From positions 62,001 through 126,000 of the forward strand of contig JADLSH010000218.1 in the NCBI GenBank assembly GCA_016169945.1: a stretch of DNA of 64,000 nt, in the 5' to 3' direction. The first letter of the stretch is position 1. Each line of letters begins with the position of its first letter. A program made the translations under genes and the position numbers. The stretch comes from Trachythela sp. YZ-2020 (Eukaryota > Cnidaria > Anthozoa > Malacalcyonacea > Clavulariidae). Of this stretch, positions 1 to 8,107 are shown one piece after another. The notes under the pieces were generated by a model, which was given only the letters and a program-made list of their open reading frames with translations, was not told where the DNA came from and searched no databases.

Positions 1-985
1 CATACAATCCGAAATATTGTTGATGGACCAGATTTTTTTCAATTTTCTGTGATTTACAGAACTCTAGTTATAATTTAAGGATCAACCAGTATTGTTGAAG
101 ACATATTTTCCTTCCAGAACACCTTTTCAAAATACTAACCCAAACATGTAAAAAATAGTGTACATTTACAAGGGCAATTTCAACCCTTCGGCGCATTTTT
201 CCCATGAATAATTTTAATTCTAATAAAAATACTATAGATAAAACTTTGATTTAAACCTAATTTCAAGTGATGAGCATACCCTAACTTTCAAGCTTACATT
301 GAAATATGGGTATACTGACAGCTCTGTCACTCGTTTAGTTTGGCATTGGGAGACCTTCTGAAACATTTTAATGAAAGTATAATTCACAAAGTTCACATTT
401 TCACTTACTTTTTAACATCTGTTTAAATCCAACTAGCTCTGTAGCCATGAGCAAAATCTTGTGATTGATGTAAGCATCCATTTATTTCATGTTTCCCCGG
501 TGAAAATATATTCTATTCCAAAGCCGATTTCGACGTACTTTAGCTTTTCAGAAACCGTTGGCCTTCCTCAGTAAGATTATCAACTGTTTGATAACCATAT
601 TTGATAGTAAACAGCTAAAATATTCTCCGAAAGTTTATACTTTTGCTCTTCGGCGCGAAAGTGGCAACTCAAGAAGAAATGAGCCCGCTGTTTTCGGTCA
701 GCGTCGACAAATTGCCCACCTGTTCAGCAGTGCAAATTAACAAAACAAGATCAGAGCCTGGAAACGAGGCAAAAAAATCAACATGGCGGCGGATATTAGC
801 AATATAAATTTTCACTTTTTGACGACTTTTTCTACACTTTCAATGGAAAATCGTACGTGAATACAACAATTTAAGTTCAAGGAGCACATAGACTGAAAAA
901 GTTTGCTAACAAGCAACGAAAACAATGCTTAAACGGTGTAGATGAATGCACAAGTGTTATCAAAGCGTGTAATTTTTTCATGTAT
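1..985. other. Non-coding AT-rich stretch
   Basis: No convincing coding sequence, RNA gene or recognisable transposon end was seen. Short open frames here, such as one at 558-740, have no recognisable motif and no splice context. Confidence 0.5.
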
Positions 986-989
986 ATTA

Positions 990-1112
990 TTAATAAGTAA
1001 TAGTATGGTCTCTCGTGAAATTTGGAAAAACAAACACTCGTCTTTTGTTTGTCTTTGAAAAACTCACTTGTGCATGTTTTTTCCAAATTGCACTCGAAGC
1101 ACTATTACCTAT
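990..1112. repeat. Palindromic MITE (family also at 16.67 kb)
   Basis: The ends are imperfect inverted repeats: the left arm reads TAGTATGGTCTCTCGTGAAA and the right arm ends with its near complement. A second member lies at 16665-16795 in the opposite orientation. It sits just outside the left edge of duplication copy A. Confidence 0.5.
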
Positions 1113-1354
1113 ACATATTGTTTGTATGCACTGCCAAACATTTGAAAGTGAACTGAACCATGTAGATTTCTTGTATATTCCATGAAAACTGAATTTTCCA
1201 CCGTTTAAATAAATTTTAAGTCGTCCTTTTCGTCCCGAAAATCAAAATTTCAGTTTAGGTGAGCGGGCGCCATGTTGTTTTTTCTTTGAGCAATAAATTT
1301 GGCCTGAATATAGCTCAAATTTGATTTGTTCATATTGATTACACATTTTTGCAC

Positions 1355-1462
1355 TGTAATTACAAAAAATTGCACTGTGATTACAGAAAATTGCACAGTG
1401 ATTACAAAAAATTACACTGTCATTACAAAAAATTGCACTGTGATTACAAATTTTTGCACTGC
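1355..1462. repeat. 21-bp promoter minisatellite, about five units
   Basis: About five diverged tandem units of the form GCACTGTGATTACAAAAAAT lie about 150 bp upstream of the peptide gene start. Copy B has about two units (17112-17175), and the orphan promoter copy at 60155-60240 has about four. Unit number therefore varies between copies. Confidence 0.75.
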
Positions 1463-1490
1463 TGTTTCGGATTAACTACACTGGAATCAA

Positions 1491-1532
1491 CCAATAAAAT
1501 TCGAGAAACATTTCTATGAATATTATATAAGT
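1491..1532 (+). promoter_or_regulatory. CCAAT and TATA elements of peptide gene A
   Basis: CCAAT at 1491-1495 and TATATAAG at 1525-1532 lie 117 and 76 bases before the ATG. This spacing fits a pol II core promoter with a short leader. Copy B keeps CCAAT at 19280-19284 and a TATATA stretch near 19305-19322. Confidence 0.55.
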
Positions 1533-1607
1533 AACACACTTCCAGTAAATTAGCTATATTTTTTCATTTTAACACATAACTTTTGAAACTACATTTCATC
1601 CTCGGAC

Positions 1608-1934
1608 ATGAAGAACTTTATCTTTCTCCTTATGCTCTTGGTCTCCGCTGAAATGTGTTGGTCGTGTGGAGGAGGAAATGGTCTGTGCACCATCTTCAGG
1701 GGATGCAGTGACGAGGAGTATTGTTACCGCCGTCATTGTCGGCCAATGGATGGTAAATTGGGAAGCTGCATTTGGGGATTTCAGTCAAACACGTGTCGAA
1801 GTGGCCTCTCCTGCAAGTGCAACTCAAAGCTTTGCGATTCTGCTGCAATAACTGGAGAGTTAGGAAATGGTCTTGGTGGACTTGGCATCCCGGATTTGGG
1901 CAGTGCCGTCAGTATTTCCTGCCGTTGTGCGTAA
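1608..1934 (+). CDS. Small cysteine-rich secreted peptide, paralog A
   Basis: This encodes 108 residues in one exon. Residues 1-19 form a typical signal peptide (hydrophobic run FIFLLMLLV, cleavage likely near CWS). The mature part has about 12 cysteines, concentrated in residues 20-76, then a glycine-rich spacer (about 83-97) and a terminal SCRCA. The segment with CRPMDGKLGSC, a spacer and CRSGLSCKC resembles the C-terminal cysteine pattern of the colipase/prokineticin/Dickkopf fold; that is family inference, not proof. The product is probably extracellular. A secreted ligand, Wnt-modulator-like protein or defence/venom-type peptide are all possible, and the function is unknown. The ATG at 1608 is chosen because copy B aligns from the same codon. 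An AATAAA signal lies at 2133-2138. Confidence 0.85.
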   Translation: MKNFIFLLMLLVSAEMCWSCGGGNGLCTIFRGCSDEEYCYRRHCRPMDGKLGSCIWGFQSNTCRSGLSCKCNSKLCDSAAITGELGNGLGGLGIPDLGSAVSISCRCA

Positions 1935-2554
1935 ACGATTTGGGGAAAAAGCTAACAGATATGTCTATTGTAATTTCGTTTAGAAAACTGTTCAGTCAAA
2001 CTTGTAATATTGATGAATTGAAATTCAAAAAATAACAAGTAGCCTTGTGTGAAATAATTCACTGCCTTAATATTAGAAACACGTGTATATACTTAAAGTA
2101 AACAGGACTTCTCTGGCGTTAATTATATTAAGAATAAAACGTTTGGAAATCATAAAATTTTGATAATCGTGGTGTACATTATTATTTTCTGGGCGAATTG
2201 CAGAACATTGCAGGTTTTAGTTGCAAACTTCAGGATAGCCACAATATATGCAAAAATGTTTTTATAAATGAACGAAACAATGCGCAGGGAGACCTCACCT
2301 ATCCACCACCTAAAACTTCCACCACCACCACCTTCCGAAATATCCACCACCTAAAACTTCTACCTTAATTTTAATCGAGTGAGATGGAGAAAAAAACATT
2401 TTGTAGTTTATTTAATTAGATAAGTATACCATCGATAACATTTTATGGTTTCTTTCAAACTCGTCCCTTTGTGATACTGATCAATGTACTCAAATGTTGC
2501 AACGAACAATTAACAATGTTTCAAGAACGCACAATAGTACTCGCCAGTATCTAT

Positions 2555-2660
2555 TTTTTTTTTATTTAAAATTATTTGGAAACGGTAGCCCTTCAGCGGT
2601 AAATGAAAAACTGATTTTCAAGGGGCCGTTTATCAATACATACATTAATTAAGAATACAA
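2555..2660. repeat. LINE 3'-end-like repeat (AGCCCTTCAGCGGT..CAAGGGGCCGTTT)
   Basis: A block with AGCCCTTCAGC and TTTTCAAGGGGCCGTTT recurs at 20640-20705 and, more diverged, at 29455-29505. At 29.5 kb it sits next to LINE coding remnants, so it is probably a LINE or SINE 3' untranslated tail read on the minus strand. Confidence 0.45.
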
Positions 2661-2679
2661 ATACTTACTATATTAAGGT

Positions 2680-2885
2680 CACTCCAAACTTTGTATTATA
2701 TTAACTGTACGTAGCTTGACGTTTTTTATTACTTCAAAAGCGTTTATGCAAAGCGTTTATGCATTTTAGATTATTGCAAAAAATGCCAGACCACCAGTTT
2801 TAGCACACCAGTATCTGAAGTACGCTTTTGCAATAATCAAAAACGTCAAGCCAGGTACAGTTAATAGAATACAAAGTTTGGAGAC
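2680..2885. repeat. Palindromic MITE shared by copies A and B
   Basis: Long inverted arms: CTCCAAACTTTGTATTATAT and the following GTACGTAGCTTGACGTTTTT pair with the region ending at 2885. The same element is at 20750-20955 in copy B, so it inserted before the duplication. Confidence 0.7.
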
Positions 2886-3151
2886 TGGTTGGACGTACAA
2901 TACAACTCACTACCCACGCTAGTTTAGGCACGGCCCGAAAATAGGAAGAAAAGCTACAAGTTATTTTGTATGATAAAATATTAGATGGAATGGGTATGTT
3001 GCCGTTTCCCAGTCCCCGCGCGGTTTCGCAATGCATTTTGGGATCGCTAGGGGGCAAACAAACATTCTCGAATACTGCGAAATATATAAATATTCATATT
3101 TTCAACGTTTTGAAGCGAAATTTTCTTTAAAATCTCATTATTATTAATGAA

Positions 3152-3319
3152 ATGGCTTGTACTCTGACTAATAGACATGAAATTAAGCTCTCCGGGAATG
3201 GAGATTGTTTTTATCGAACTATGGCTCTCGTTGTTTATAATGCTATAAATACTGACGAATTTACTAAGTGTTTGAAGCTTTATACCTGTTCAAATCCAAA
3301 TCTCTCTGCTCAACTGTAA
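3152..3319 (+). pseudogene. OTU-like cysteine protease, N-terminal fragment
   Basis: This 55-codon open frame includes SGNGDCFYRTMAL, which matches the OTU catalytic motif (D-x-x-x-C-F-[YF]-R) with Asp and Cys present. OTU proteins are deubiquitinase-type cysteine proteases and are carried by several cnidarian transposons. The frame ends at a stop at 3317-3319, abutting the 6-bp target site of the Polinton-type insertion. The continuation lies at 7733-7825. Decayed: a stop, a frameshift and the insertion separate the halves, and the histidine region was not identified. Confidence 0.6.
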
Positions 3320-3325
3320 AGGAGT
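3320..3325. repeat. Target-site duplication AGGAGT, left
   Basis: AGGAGT flanks the left terminus and recurs at 7720-7725. Six-base target duplications are a hallmark of Polinton/Maverick integration. Confidence 0.75.
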
Positions 3326-3427
3326 AGTAGATATGACCCCCCATCCAGGGTGAATTTTCCCGCCATATGACGTCAGCATTTTGAGGATCTCGCCATATGA
3401 CGTCATTTGCGTAGATACGGGTAGATA
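3326..3427 (+). repeat. Polinton-type element, left terminal inverted repeat
   Basis: Begins AGTAGATATGACCCCCCATC and contains two CATATGACGTCA motifs, each with the palindrome TGACGTCA (a CRE/ATF-type site). It continues as its complement at 7618-7719. Confidence 0.85.
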
Positions 3428-3499
3428 CTCAGGGGTCGGACGTCTACGAAGACATATGTATACTGAGATCTGATTGGTTTTTAAAAGAGTTATCCACAG

Positions 3500-3530
3500 T
3501 ATAAAACGGAGGACGTAGATGCTGCTCAGC
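3500..3530 (+). promoter_or_regulatory. TATA box plus initiator, first small gene
   Basis: AGTATAAAAC near 3500 is followed ~25-30 bases later by CTCAGCAC, an arthropod/cnidarian-like TCA initiator. The next ATG downstream is at 3634. Confidence 0.45.
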
Positions 3531-3633
3531 ACATTTTTCACACAGCTTTCACAGAGAAAACATTTTCTATCACAATCGCTCGACAGCGTCATAGCAAAGT
3601 GGGAATTTACTTTAATCAGTTTGTGCACACAAC

Positions 3634-3906
3634 ATGACTATCGACATACTGTTCATGGCTAAGAGTCAACTTGTGCTTCGTGTCAATATGTGTGCTTCTA
3701 GTTTTGAGAATAAAATCTTAAATGTTTTGACAGATGAAGAGTTTGAGAAAGGGGTTCCCGTTTATGATGACGACGAAGATAGATATGTATATACTAATGA
3801 AGAGTTTATTGAAAAGGTTTGGTATGCATGTGTCAAGCATGGATATATTTCTGAAGATTACGATATCATGGGAAAGTTTCTTGACGAAATGAAAGTCACT
3901 CCATAA
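3634..3906 (+). CDS. Small acidic protein of the Polinton-type element
   Basis: This encodes 90 residues, not recognised. It is acidic, with a central VYDDDEDRYVYTNEEF stretch and a mixed, probably alpha-helical C-terminal half. The start at 3634 is the first ATG after a TATA/initiator pair at ~3500-3530. The stop is followed within ~30 bases by the TATA box of the next gene, a compact virus-like spacing. It could be a regulatory or minor virion protein, but nothing in the sequence decides this. Confidence 0.5.
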   Translation: MTIDILFMAKSQLVLRVNMCASSFENKILNVLTDEEFEKGVPVYDDDEDRYVYTNEEFIEKVWYACVKHGYISEDYDIMGKFLDEMKVTP

Positions 3907-3935
3907 GCAAAACATGCAACAATTTGAAAAATCTA

Positions 3936-3970
3936 TAAAAACCCGGTATCGTTCCTGATTTTCATCAGAT
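3936..3970 (+). promoter_or_regulatory. TATA box plus initiator, second small gene
   Basis: CTATAAAAACCC near 3936 is followed ~27 bases later by TTCATCAGATC. This repeats the architecture seen at 3500. The first ATG downstream is the 3995 start. Confidence 0.5.
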
Positions 3971-3994
3971 CAAACAAACATTTTAAAGAGCAAC

Positions 3995-4348
3995 ATGGTT
4001 TGGAGAAACATTGTAACGCATTGGCTTTCGGATAAAATTATAACGCAAGAGGGAAATTTGGCAACTCTGGATTTGATGCAACTTTTGATAGAGAAGAATA
4101 TAATACCAGCAACGCTTGTCGATAACGCAACGTTGCACTCAATTATGTTGACGCAAATCGTATTGGAAACATTAACAGGTGTATCGGTACCTCGAGCCCC
4201 CCAGGGACCGAACTTTACCTATCGTATGAACGCTAAGGAAATGATGATGTGGGACTTGGCTAGAAAAAACGAAAAACAAATCGCAACGCTAGAAGAAGAA
4301 ACGGGGGTGAATTTGGATCATTATCACAAACTAAACATTGGAAATTAA
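3995..4348 (+). CDS. Unknown 117-aa protein of the Polinton-type element
   Basis: This encodes 117 residues, unrecognised. The first half is amphipathic and probably helical (LDLMQLLIEKNIIPATLV). A proline-rich turn follows (PRAPQGPNFTYR), then a charged helix (residues ~77-105) that could be a short coiled coil. There are no cysteines, signal peptide or membrane segment. It starts at the first ATG after its own TATA/initiator. The 3' side converges on the minus-strand ATPase gene. A structural or DNA-binding virus protein is possible, but this is speculation. Confidence 0.5.
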   Translation: MVWRNIVTHWLSDKIITQEGNLATLDLMQLLIEKNIIPATLVDNATLHSIMLTQIVLETLTGVSVPRAPQGPNFTYRMNAKEMMMWDLARKNEKQIATLEEETGVNLDHYHKLNIGN

Positions 4349-4417
4349 CTTTGAGATCAAAAGGAGGATAAAGGGGGTTTAACGAATACGAAAATGTATA
4401 CATTTTTAGAGCAAAAT

Positions 4418-4548
4418 ATGAGTAATTAGTGACGCTTGGATGCATGCATAAATTAACACAGACAAAGATTAACGTTTTAAACAATTTATTCCTTTAGGTA
4501 TAACAATTATTTACACAAATATACAGTTATTAAACATATTGTCCAGCT
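4418..4548. repeat. Direct repeat a of the convergent intergenic region
   Basis: GAGTAATTAG and the following AAGATTAACGTTTTAAACAA through TTAAACATATTGTC recur at 4793-4917. The two blocks flank the 11-bp tandem array, which suggests duplication of a 3' untranslated segment. Confidence 0.7.
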
Positions 4549-4667
4549 TTTACACTGTTTTTCTAGTTTCGATCGTTTTATTTTGTAAACATTGCCGTCT
4601 TCCGTAAGCACAAGTTTGCGTAGGAAGGGTTTGGTGGGAATTTGTAGCAGTTGTCTGGAAATTCTCT

Positions 4668-4785
4668 AAAGCTTCTGTGGAGCTTCTGTGAAGCTTCTGT
4701 GAAGCTTCTGTAAAGCTTCTGTGGAGCTTCTGTGGAGCTTCTGTGGAGCTTCTGTAAAGCTTCTGTGAAGCTTCTGTGGAGCTCT
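4668..4785. repeat. 11-bp tandem array AGCTTCTGTGR
   Basis: About ten units of AGCTTCTGTGG/A. Because 11 is not a multiple of 3, every frame stays open through it. The minus-strand frames here are therefore artefacts of the repeat. Confidence 0.85.
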
Positions 4786-4792
4786 CCAAAAT

Positions 4793-4917
4793 ATGAGTAA
4801 TTAGCACAGACCGCAAAGATTAACGTTTTAAACAAATTTATTTCTTAAGTATAACAATTAATCACACAAATGCATATAATCACACAAATGCATATAATTC
4901 TTAAACATATTGTCTTG
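4793..4917. repeat. Direct repeat b of the convergent intergenic region
   Basis: Second copy of the 4418-4548 block, with an internal duplication of AATCACACAAATGCATAT. It directly precedes the 3' end of the ATPase gene. Confidence 0.7.
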
Positions 4918-4919
4918 CT

Positions 4920-6299
4920 TTATTGCTCGTTAGCCATGGTTTCTTTAGCAAAGTCTCGGACCGTAGACTCGTCTTCGTGCAGATTCACCCATTTTATATG
5001 GCCTGTAGATTGGTGCCTTATTTTGACAGGCCAATAATGTTCGCCGTTTCTGTAGACACCCGGACGGCTAGGATAAACACTATTGCGCGACGATTTATAC
5101 ATCTCTATGATAGCATATCCTTTGGGAATGACACGAACGGTATCGGCTTTGTCGGTGTATTTTAGCCACTCGGGGATAGTTGCATCCGACCAGGTAATAT
5201 ACCGATGATGTTTAGGTTGTTTTCTTCCAGGCTTGGTTTCGACCGGTGTGGGTGTAGTCACTTTAGTTTGGGTGGTGAAGGAATAAACATGGCAGTCTCC
5301 AAATAGGTCTCCAAGAACTTGCTTATCGGTTGGTGTGTCAGGCTTGTTATCCACCAATAAGTATCCAAACGGTTTTTCGGTCTCTTTGTAATAAGCGTTC
5401 ATAAAATGGATTCTATTCTTATCAAACATGCGTTCTCCAAAAATACCAATTTGTTTCCTATCGCTTGACTTCGGAAGAGAGCCAGATATTGGGCATTTCG
5501 GCTGATATCCGTATTATATTTCCTTTGGAAACATGTTTTGCAGCAATAAGATAACGCTCGCGTTTCGATGGCGGCCTTGGGTAAACAATCGAGATACCAC
5601 AGGACTGTCTGTCGCTTCAGCCATCAAATCGTCCAGGATGATGATGTTGTTGTACCGCGTATCAATCTCGCTCATGTTCTCAGACAGTTCGGGCACACTT
5701 CTCTCAAACCGGATGCTTTTTCCCAGAGACTTTTTCAAGACGTCATAACATTCTTGCCACTGGTTGTAGTACCAAAAAATGCGAATACTTTTTTGCTCTT
5801 CATACACGATATGATTGTTTTCCAAAATTTGTTGGACAAAATATGTTTTTCCACTTTGACTCGGACCCACAACCAAAAGTGAGAATTTATGGCGGAGGTT
5901 GAATTCCGGATAGGGTTTGGTGGTTAAAGATGAGGTTGTAGCTTTTGGTTTCTTAGCTGGCAATGAGTGTGCACTTCGGCTTACACGTTTTTCTCCTGGC
6001 TTTTCGGGGTCCAGATATGGAGATTGATATTGCCATGATGACACCTGGGCTTGCTTAAGAACGTGTTGTCTCTTTGGTTCTGACAATTCATACACTCTGT
6101 CTTGCTGTTGCGATAAATTGTTTTCATTTGCTTTGTATACAACAAATTTTACTTTCGGCTGAAGTTTGGCTTCTTGCAAGTACTTTCTTCTTTGGTTAAT
6201 ATCTAGCAAATGTACATCCGCGAGATGACTCGCCAATCGTACGAGATATTTCGCACCGCAATCGGGAACAGGACAATCACGACAAACTCGCTTAGCCAT
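4920..6299 (-). pseudogene. A32/FtsK-like packaging ATPase of the Polinton-type element, frameshifted
   Basis: Read on the minus strand from the ATG at 6299. Residues ~5-30 form a Cys2His2-like finger (CPVPDC, then H and H). A basic, Ser/Pro-rich linker follows, then a P-loop ATPase core: Walker A GPSQSGKT, Walker B IIILDDLM, and a QNMF segment typical of genome-packaging ATPases. The frame stops at 5514. Frames on the other side resume the same protein and end at 4920, where a ~170-residue C-terminal part is open (4920-5429). Two single-base indels, near 5515 and near 5470, explain the breaks, so the original gene was ~455 codons. The family pumps viral DNA into capsids. This copy cannot make a full protein. 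Confidence 0.75.
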
Positions 6300-6365
6300 G
6301 TTTACAACTCGAAGAACAGATGCAAATGATTTGTTTTCTCCTGATCTTTTGTTTTTTATCACAAG

Positions 6366-6438
6366 TCAAACAGGCCAAACAAGCCAAATAGGCCAAACAA
6401 GCCAAACAGGCCAAAAAGGCCAAAAAGACCAAACAGGC
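6366..6438. repeat. 9-bp tandem repeat AGGCCAAAC
   Basis: About eight imperfect units lie between the divergent ATPase and zinc-finger genes. The minus-strand frame over this array is low complexity and is not annotated as a gene. Confidence 0.75.
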
Positions 6439-6570
6439 AGGAAAGGAAGTAAAATAAAAAGATAAAACTAACTCTCTGCTATTCTTTATTTTCTCACTGT
6501 TGACGACATGCTCATAAAAGTGCCGTGCTGCTGAAAAGAAAGTCATTTCTGGACAGTTAGTGGTAACGGA

Positions 6571-7134
6571 ATGAGCTGCAAATTTTGCGGTAAACAATTT
6601 AGCCGTGGTTATAATCTACGCAGGCACGAAAAGGAATACTAGTACTGTCCACTACGCGAACAAGAGATGTCAGAAACAGAAAGTCAGATAATGGATTCCG
6701 AAGACGATGTTTCGACATCTTCAACTCATGGGTCTGATAATGAGTCAGAAACTGAAGAAGCAGAAGAAATGGATCCTTGGATACCAATGATAGAAGAAGC
6801 AAAGGAAAGAAGTAATACAGCTTTTGAGGAAATGAAAGAGAGCCTTGTAAACAGCGGTTTTGATGAGCAATCTGCTACCGACAAAGCTTACACCAATATC
6901 CTGCCTGAACTCCAGAAGGAACTTGAAAATATTTATATACAACGTCTCCTGTGGATGAAACAACTGAAGAAAGATCCAGTCCATGAGAAAATCATGCAAA
7001 CAAAGGATGCTTTTGTGAATGAGGATAACTTTGATCCAGAAGAAGCTATAGAAGCAGCTGTTGATAAGAGAAAGTTTCTCATTAGAAAACTTTTAAAAGA
7101 CTACAGTTTCAATGACGAAGAAAGCGATGATTAA
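6571..7134 (+). pseudogene. Zinc-finger / acidic protein of the Polinton-type element, with premature TAG
   Basis: A frame from ATG 6571 starts with a classical finger (CKFCGKQFSRGYNLRRH). It is interrupted by TAG at 6640-6642 and then stays open to 7134. The part after the stop can restart at ATG 6667 (155 residues). That part has an acidic Ser/Glu-rich N-terminus, then DPWIPMIEEAKERS, helical segments and an acidic tail (NDEESDD). AATAAA lies at 7176-7181. A nucleic-acid-binding regulatory or core-associated role is inferred. Either the 155-residue restart form is made, or the copy is dead. Confidence 0.6.
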
Positions 7135-7175
7135 ACTGTTCCACAATAAGAACCTTAGTATCGCATTATGTGTTT

Positions 7176-7181
7176 AATAAA
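7176..7181 (+). promoter_or_regulatory. Polyadenylation signal AATAAA
   Basis: Canonical hexamer ~40 bases after the stop codon of the zinc-finger gene. Confidence 0.6.
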
Positions 7182-7299
7182 ATTATCTATAACTAGATCT
7201 AATACTTGGAGTGAAATAAAATCAAACACAAAACTAACTCTGTTCTTTATTACATTCTACAAAAATTCCGTACAGCTACAGCCTTTTTGGCCTTTTCTG

Positions 7300-7380
7300 C
7301 CCTTCGGGGTTCTGTAGGGGTTCTCTCGGGGTTCTGTAGGGTTCTCTCGGGGTTCTGTAGGGGTTCTCTCGGGGTTCTGT
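7300..7380. repeat. GC-rich tandem repeat GGGGTTCTGTAGGGGTTCTC
   Basis: About four ~24-bp units sit just inside the expanded right-terminal array of the Polinton-type element. Confidence 0.75.
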
Positions 7381-7640
7381 ACGCATATGTGCATATTTAC
7401 GTGTATCTACGCGTATCTACACATATCTACATGTGGATATGCGTAGATACGCGTATCTACGCATATCCGTATGCATGCATCTACATGTATCTACGCGTAT
7501 CCACGCGTATCTACGCATATCCGTATGCATCTTCATGTATCTACGCGTATCTACGCATATCCGTATGCATCTACATGTATCTACGCGTATCCACGCATAT
7601 CCACATGTATCTACATGTATCTACGCGTATCTACGCAAAT
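7381..7640. repeat. Expanded palindromic array of TATCTACGCGTATCTACGCA
   Basis: Roughly 10-20-bp units built on TATCTACGCG, TATCTACATG and ATCCGTATGC, many of them self-complementary. The left end has only two units (3412-3434), so the array has grown asymmetrically at the right terminus. All frames are open across it, which creates spurious ORFs. Confidence 0.85.
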
Positions 7641-7719
7641 GACGTCATATGGCGAGATCCTCAAAATGCTGACGTCATATGGCGGGAAAATTCACCCTGG
7701 ATGGGGGGTCACATCTACT
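7618..7719 (-). repeat. Polinton-type element, right terminal inverted repeat
   Basis: Inverse complement of 3326-3427, ending ATCTACT before AGGAGT at 7720-7725. Contains the second pair of TGACGTCA sites. Confidence 0.85.
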
Positions 7720-7725
7720 AGGAGT
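7720..7725. repeat. Target-site duplication AGGAGT, right
   Basis: Matches 3320-3325 exactly. Confidence 0.75.
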
Positions 7726-7732
7726 ATCTTAA

Positions 7733-7825
7733 GAAAGGTACAAAGGATGGTATACGTGGGCAGAAGCGATCGATATTTTTAGTTGTGCGACTGTACTTCA
7801 GCGCGCTATAAACTATATTATATAA
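7733..7825 (+). pseudogene. OTU-like C-terminal fragment
   Basis: A 30-codon frame with GWYTWAEAIDIFSCATVLQR fits the conserved OTU segment after the catalytic Cys (Trp, then an acidic helix leading to the next strand). It continues the 3152-3319 fragment across the Polinton-type insertion, but in a shifted frame. An inverted, internally deleted copy of both pieces lies at 8690-8810 in the right arm. Confidence 0.5.
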
Positions 7826-8107
7826 CGCCTTAGTAGACTCTCGTCATTTAACTGGTTGATTATGATCACGTGGTATTAAATAAATATTGCCATTTTACTG
7901 ACCGTACAATGGAAAGTTCCATTGCACGGTCTAGCCGTGCAAATATTTCTTTCCATTGCACGGTAGTTTTCATTAAATTCAATCACTCAAAATGTTACTC
8001 GTACCTTGCTCGCACGCATTTAATCGCGAATCCCAATAACATGGCCGATGGTATATTATTTAAAACACAAACGAGACAAAATGGCGGGTGTTTAAAACAG
8101 TAAAGCG

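Larger units (their letters stand above)
3326..7719. mobile_element. Miniature Polinton-type (Maverick/adintovirus-like) element, 4394 bp
   Basis: Terminal inverted repeats of about 102 bp (3326-3427 and 7618-7719, only a couple of mismatches) begin AGTAGAT and are flanked by AGGAGT on both sides. Inside are two small plus-strand genes, a broken minus-strand packaging-type ATPase and a plus-strand zinc-finger/acidic gene. No protein-primed DNA polymerase, integrase, protease or recognisable capsid gene is present, so it appears non-autonomous or internally deleted. The 6-bp duplication, the AGT terminus and the A32/FtsK-type ATPase together support Polinton kinship. The small proteins resemble nothing I can name with certainty. 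Confidence 0.75.

Noticed and set aside
1355..1462. Regularly spaced 21-bp repeats suggestive of a CRISPR-like array
   Set aside because: No unique spacers; the units are contiguous tandem copies in a eukaryotic promoter.
4550..4835. Minus-strand frames rich in STEAPQKLHRS repeats
   Set aside because: They are an 11-bp tandem array read in several frames; both frames encode the same peptide by periodicity only.
4920..5429. Separate 169-aa gene downstream of the ATPase
   Set aside because: Residual similarity in the gap frames shows it is the C-terminal part of the same ATPase after two indels.
6292..6597. 101-codon minus-strand frame with Leu/Ala/Cys repeats
   Set aside because: It comes from the 9-bp AGGCCAAAC array and overlaps the start of the ATPase gene and the zinc-finger gene.
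7287..7782. Three overlapping plus-strand frames of 69-144 codons
   Set aside because: They are translations of the TATCTACGCG tandem array and the terminal repeat, open in all frames by composition.
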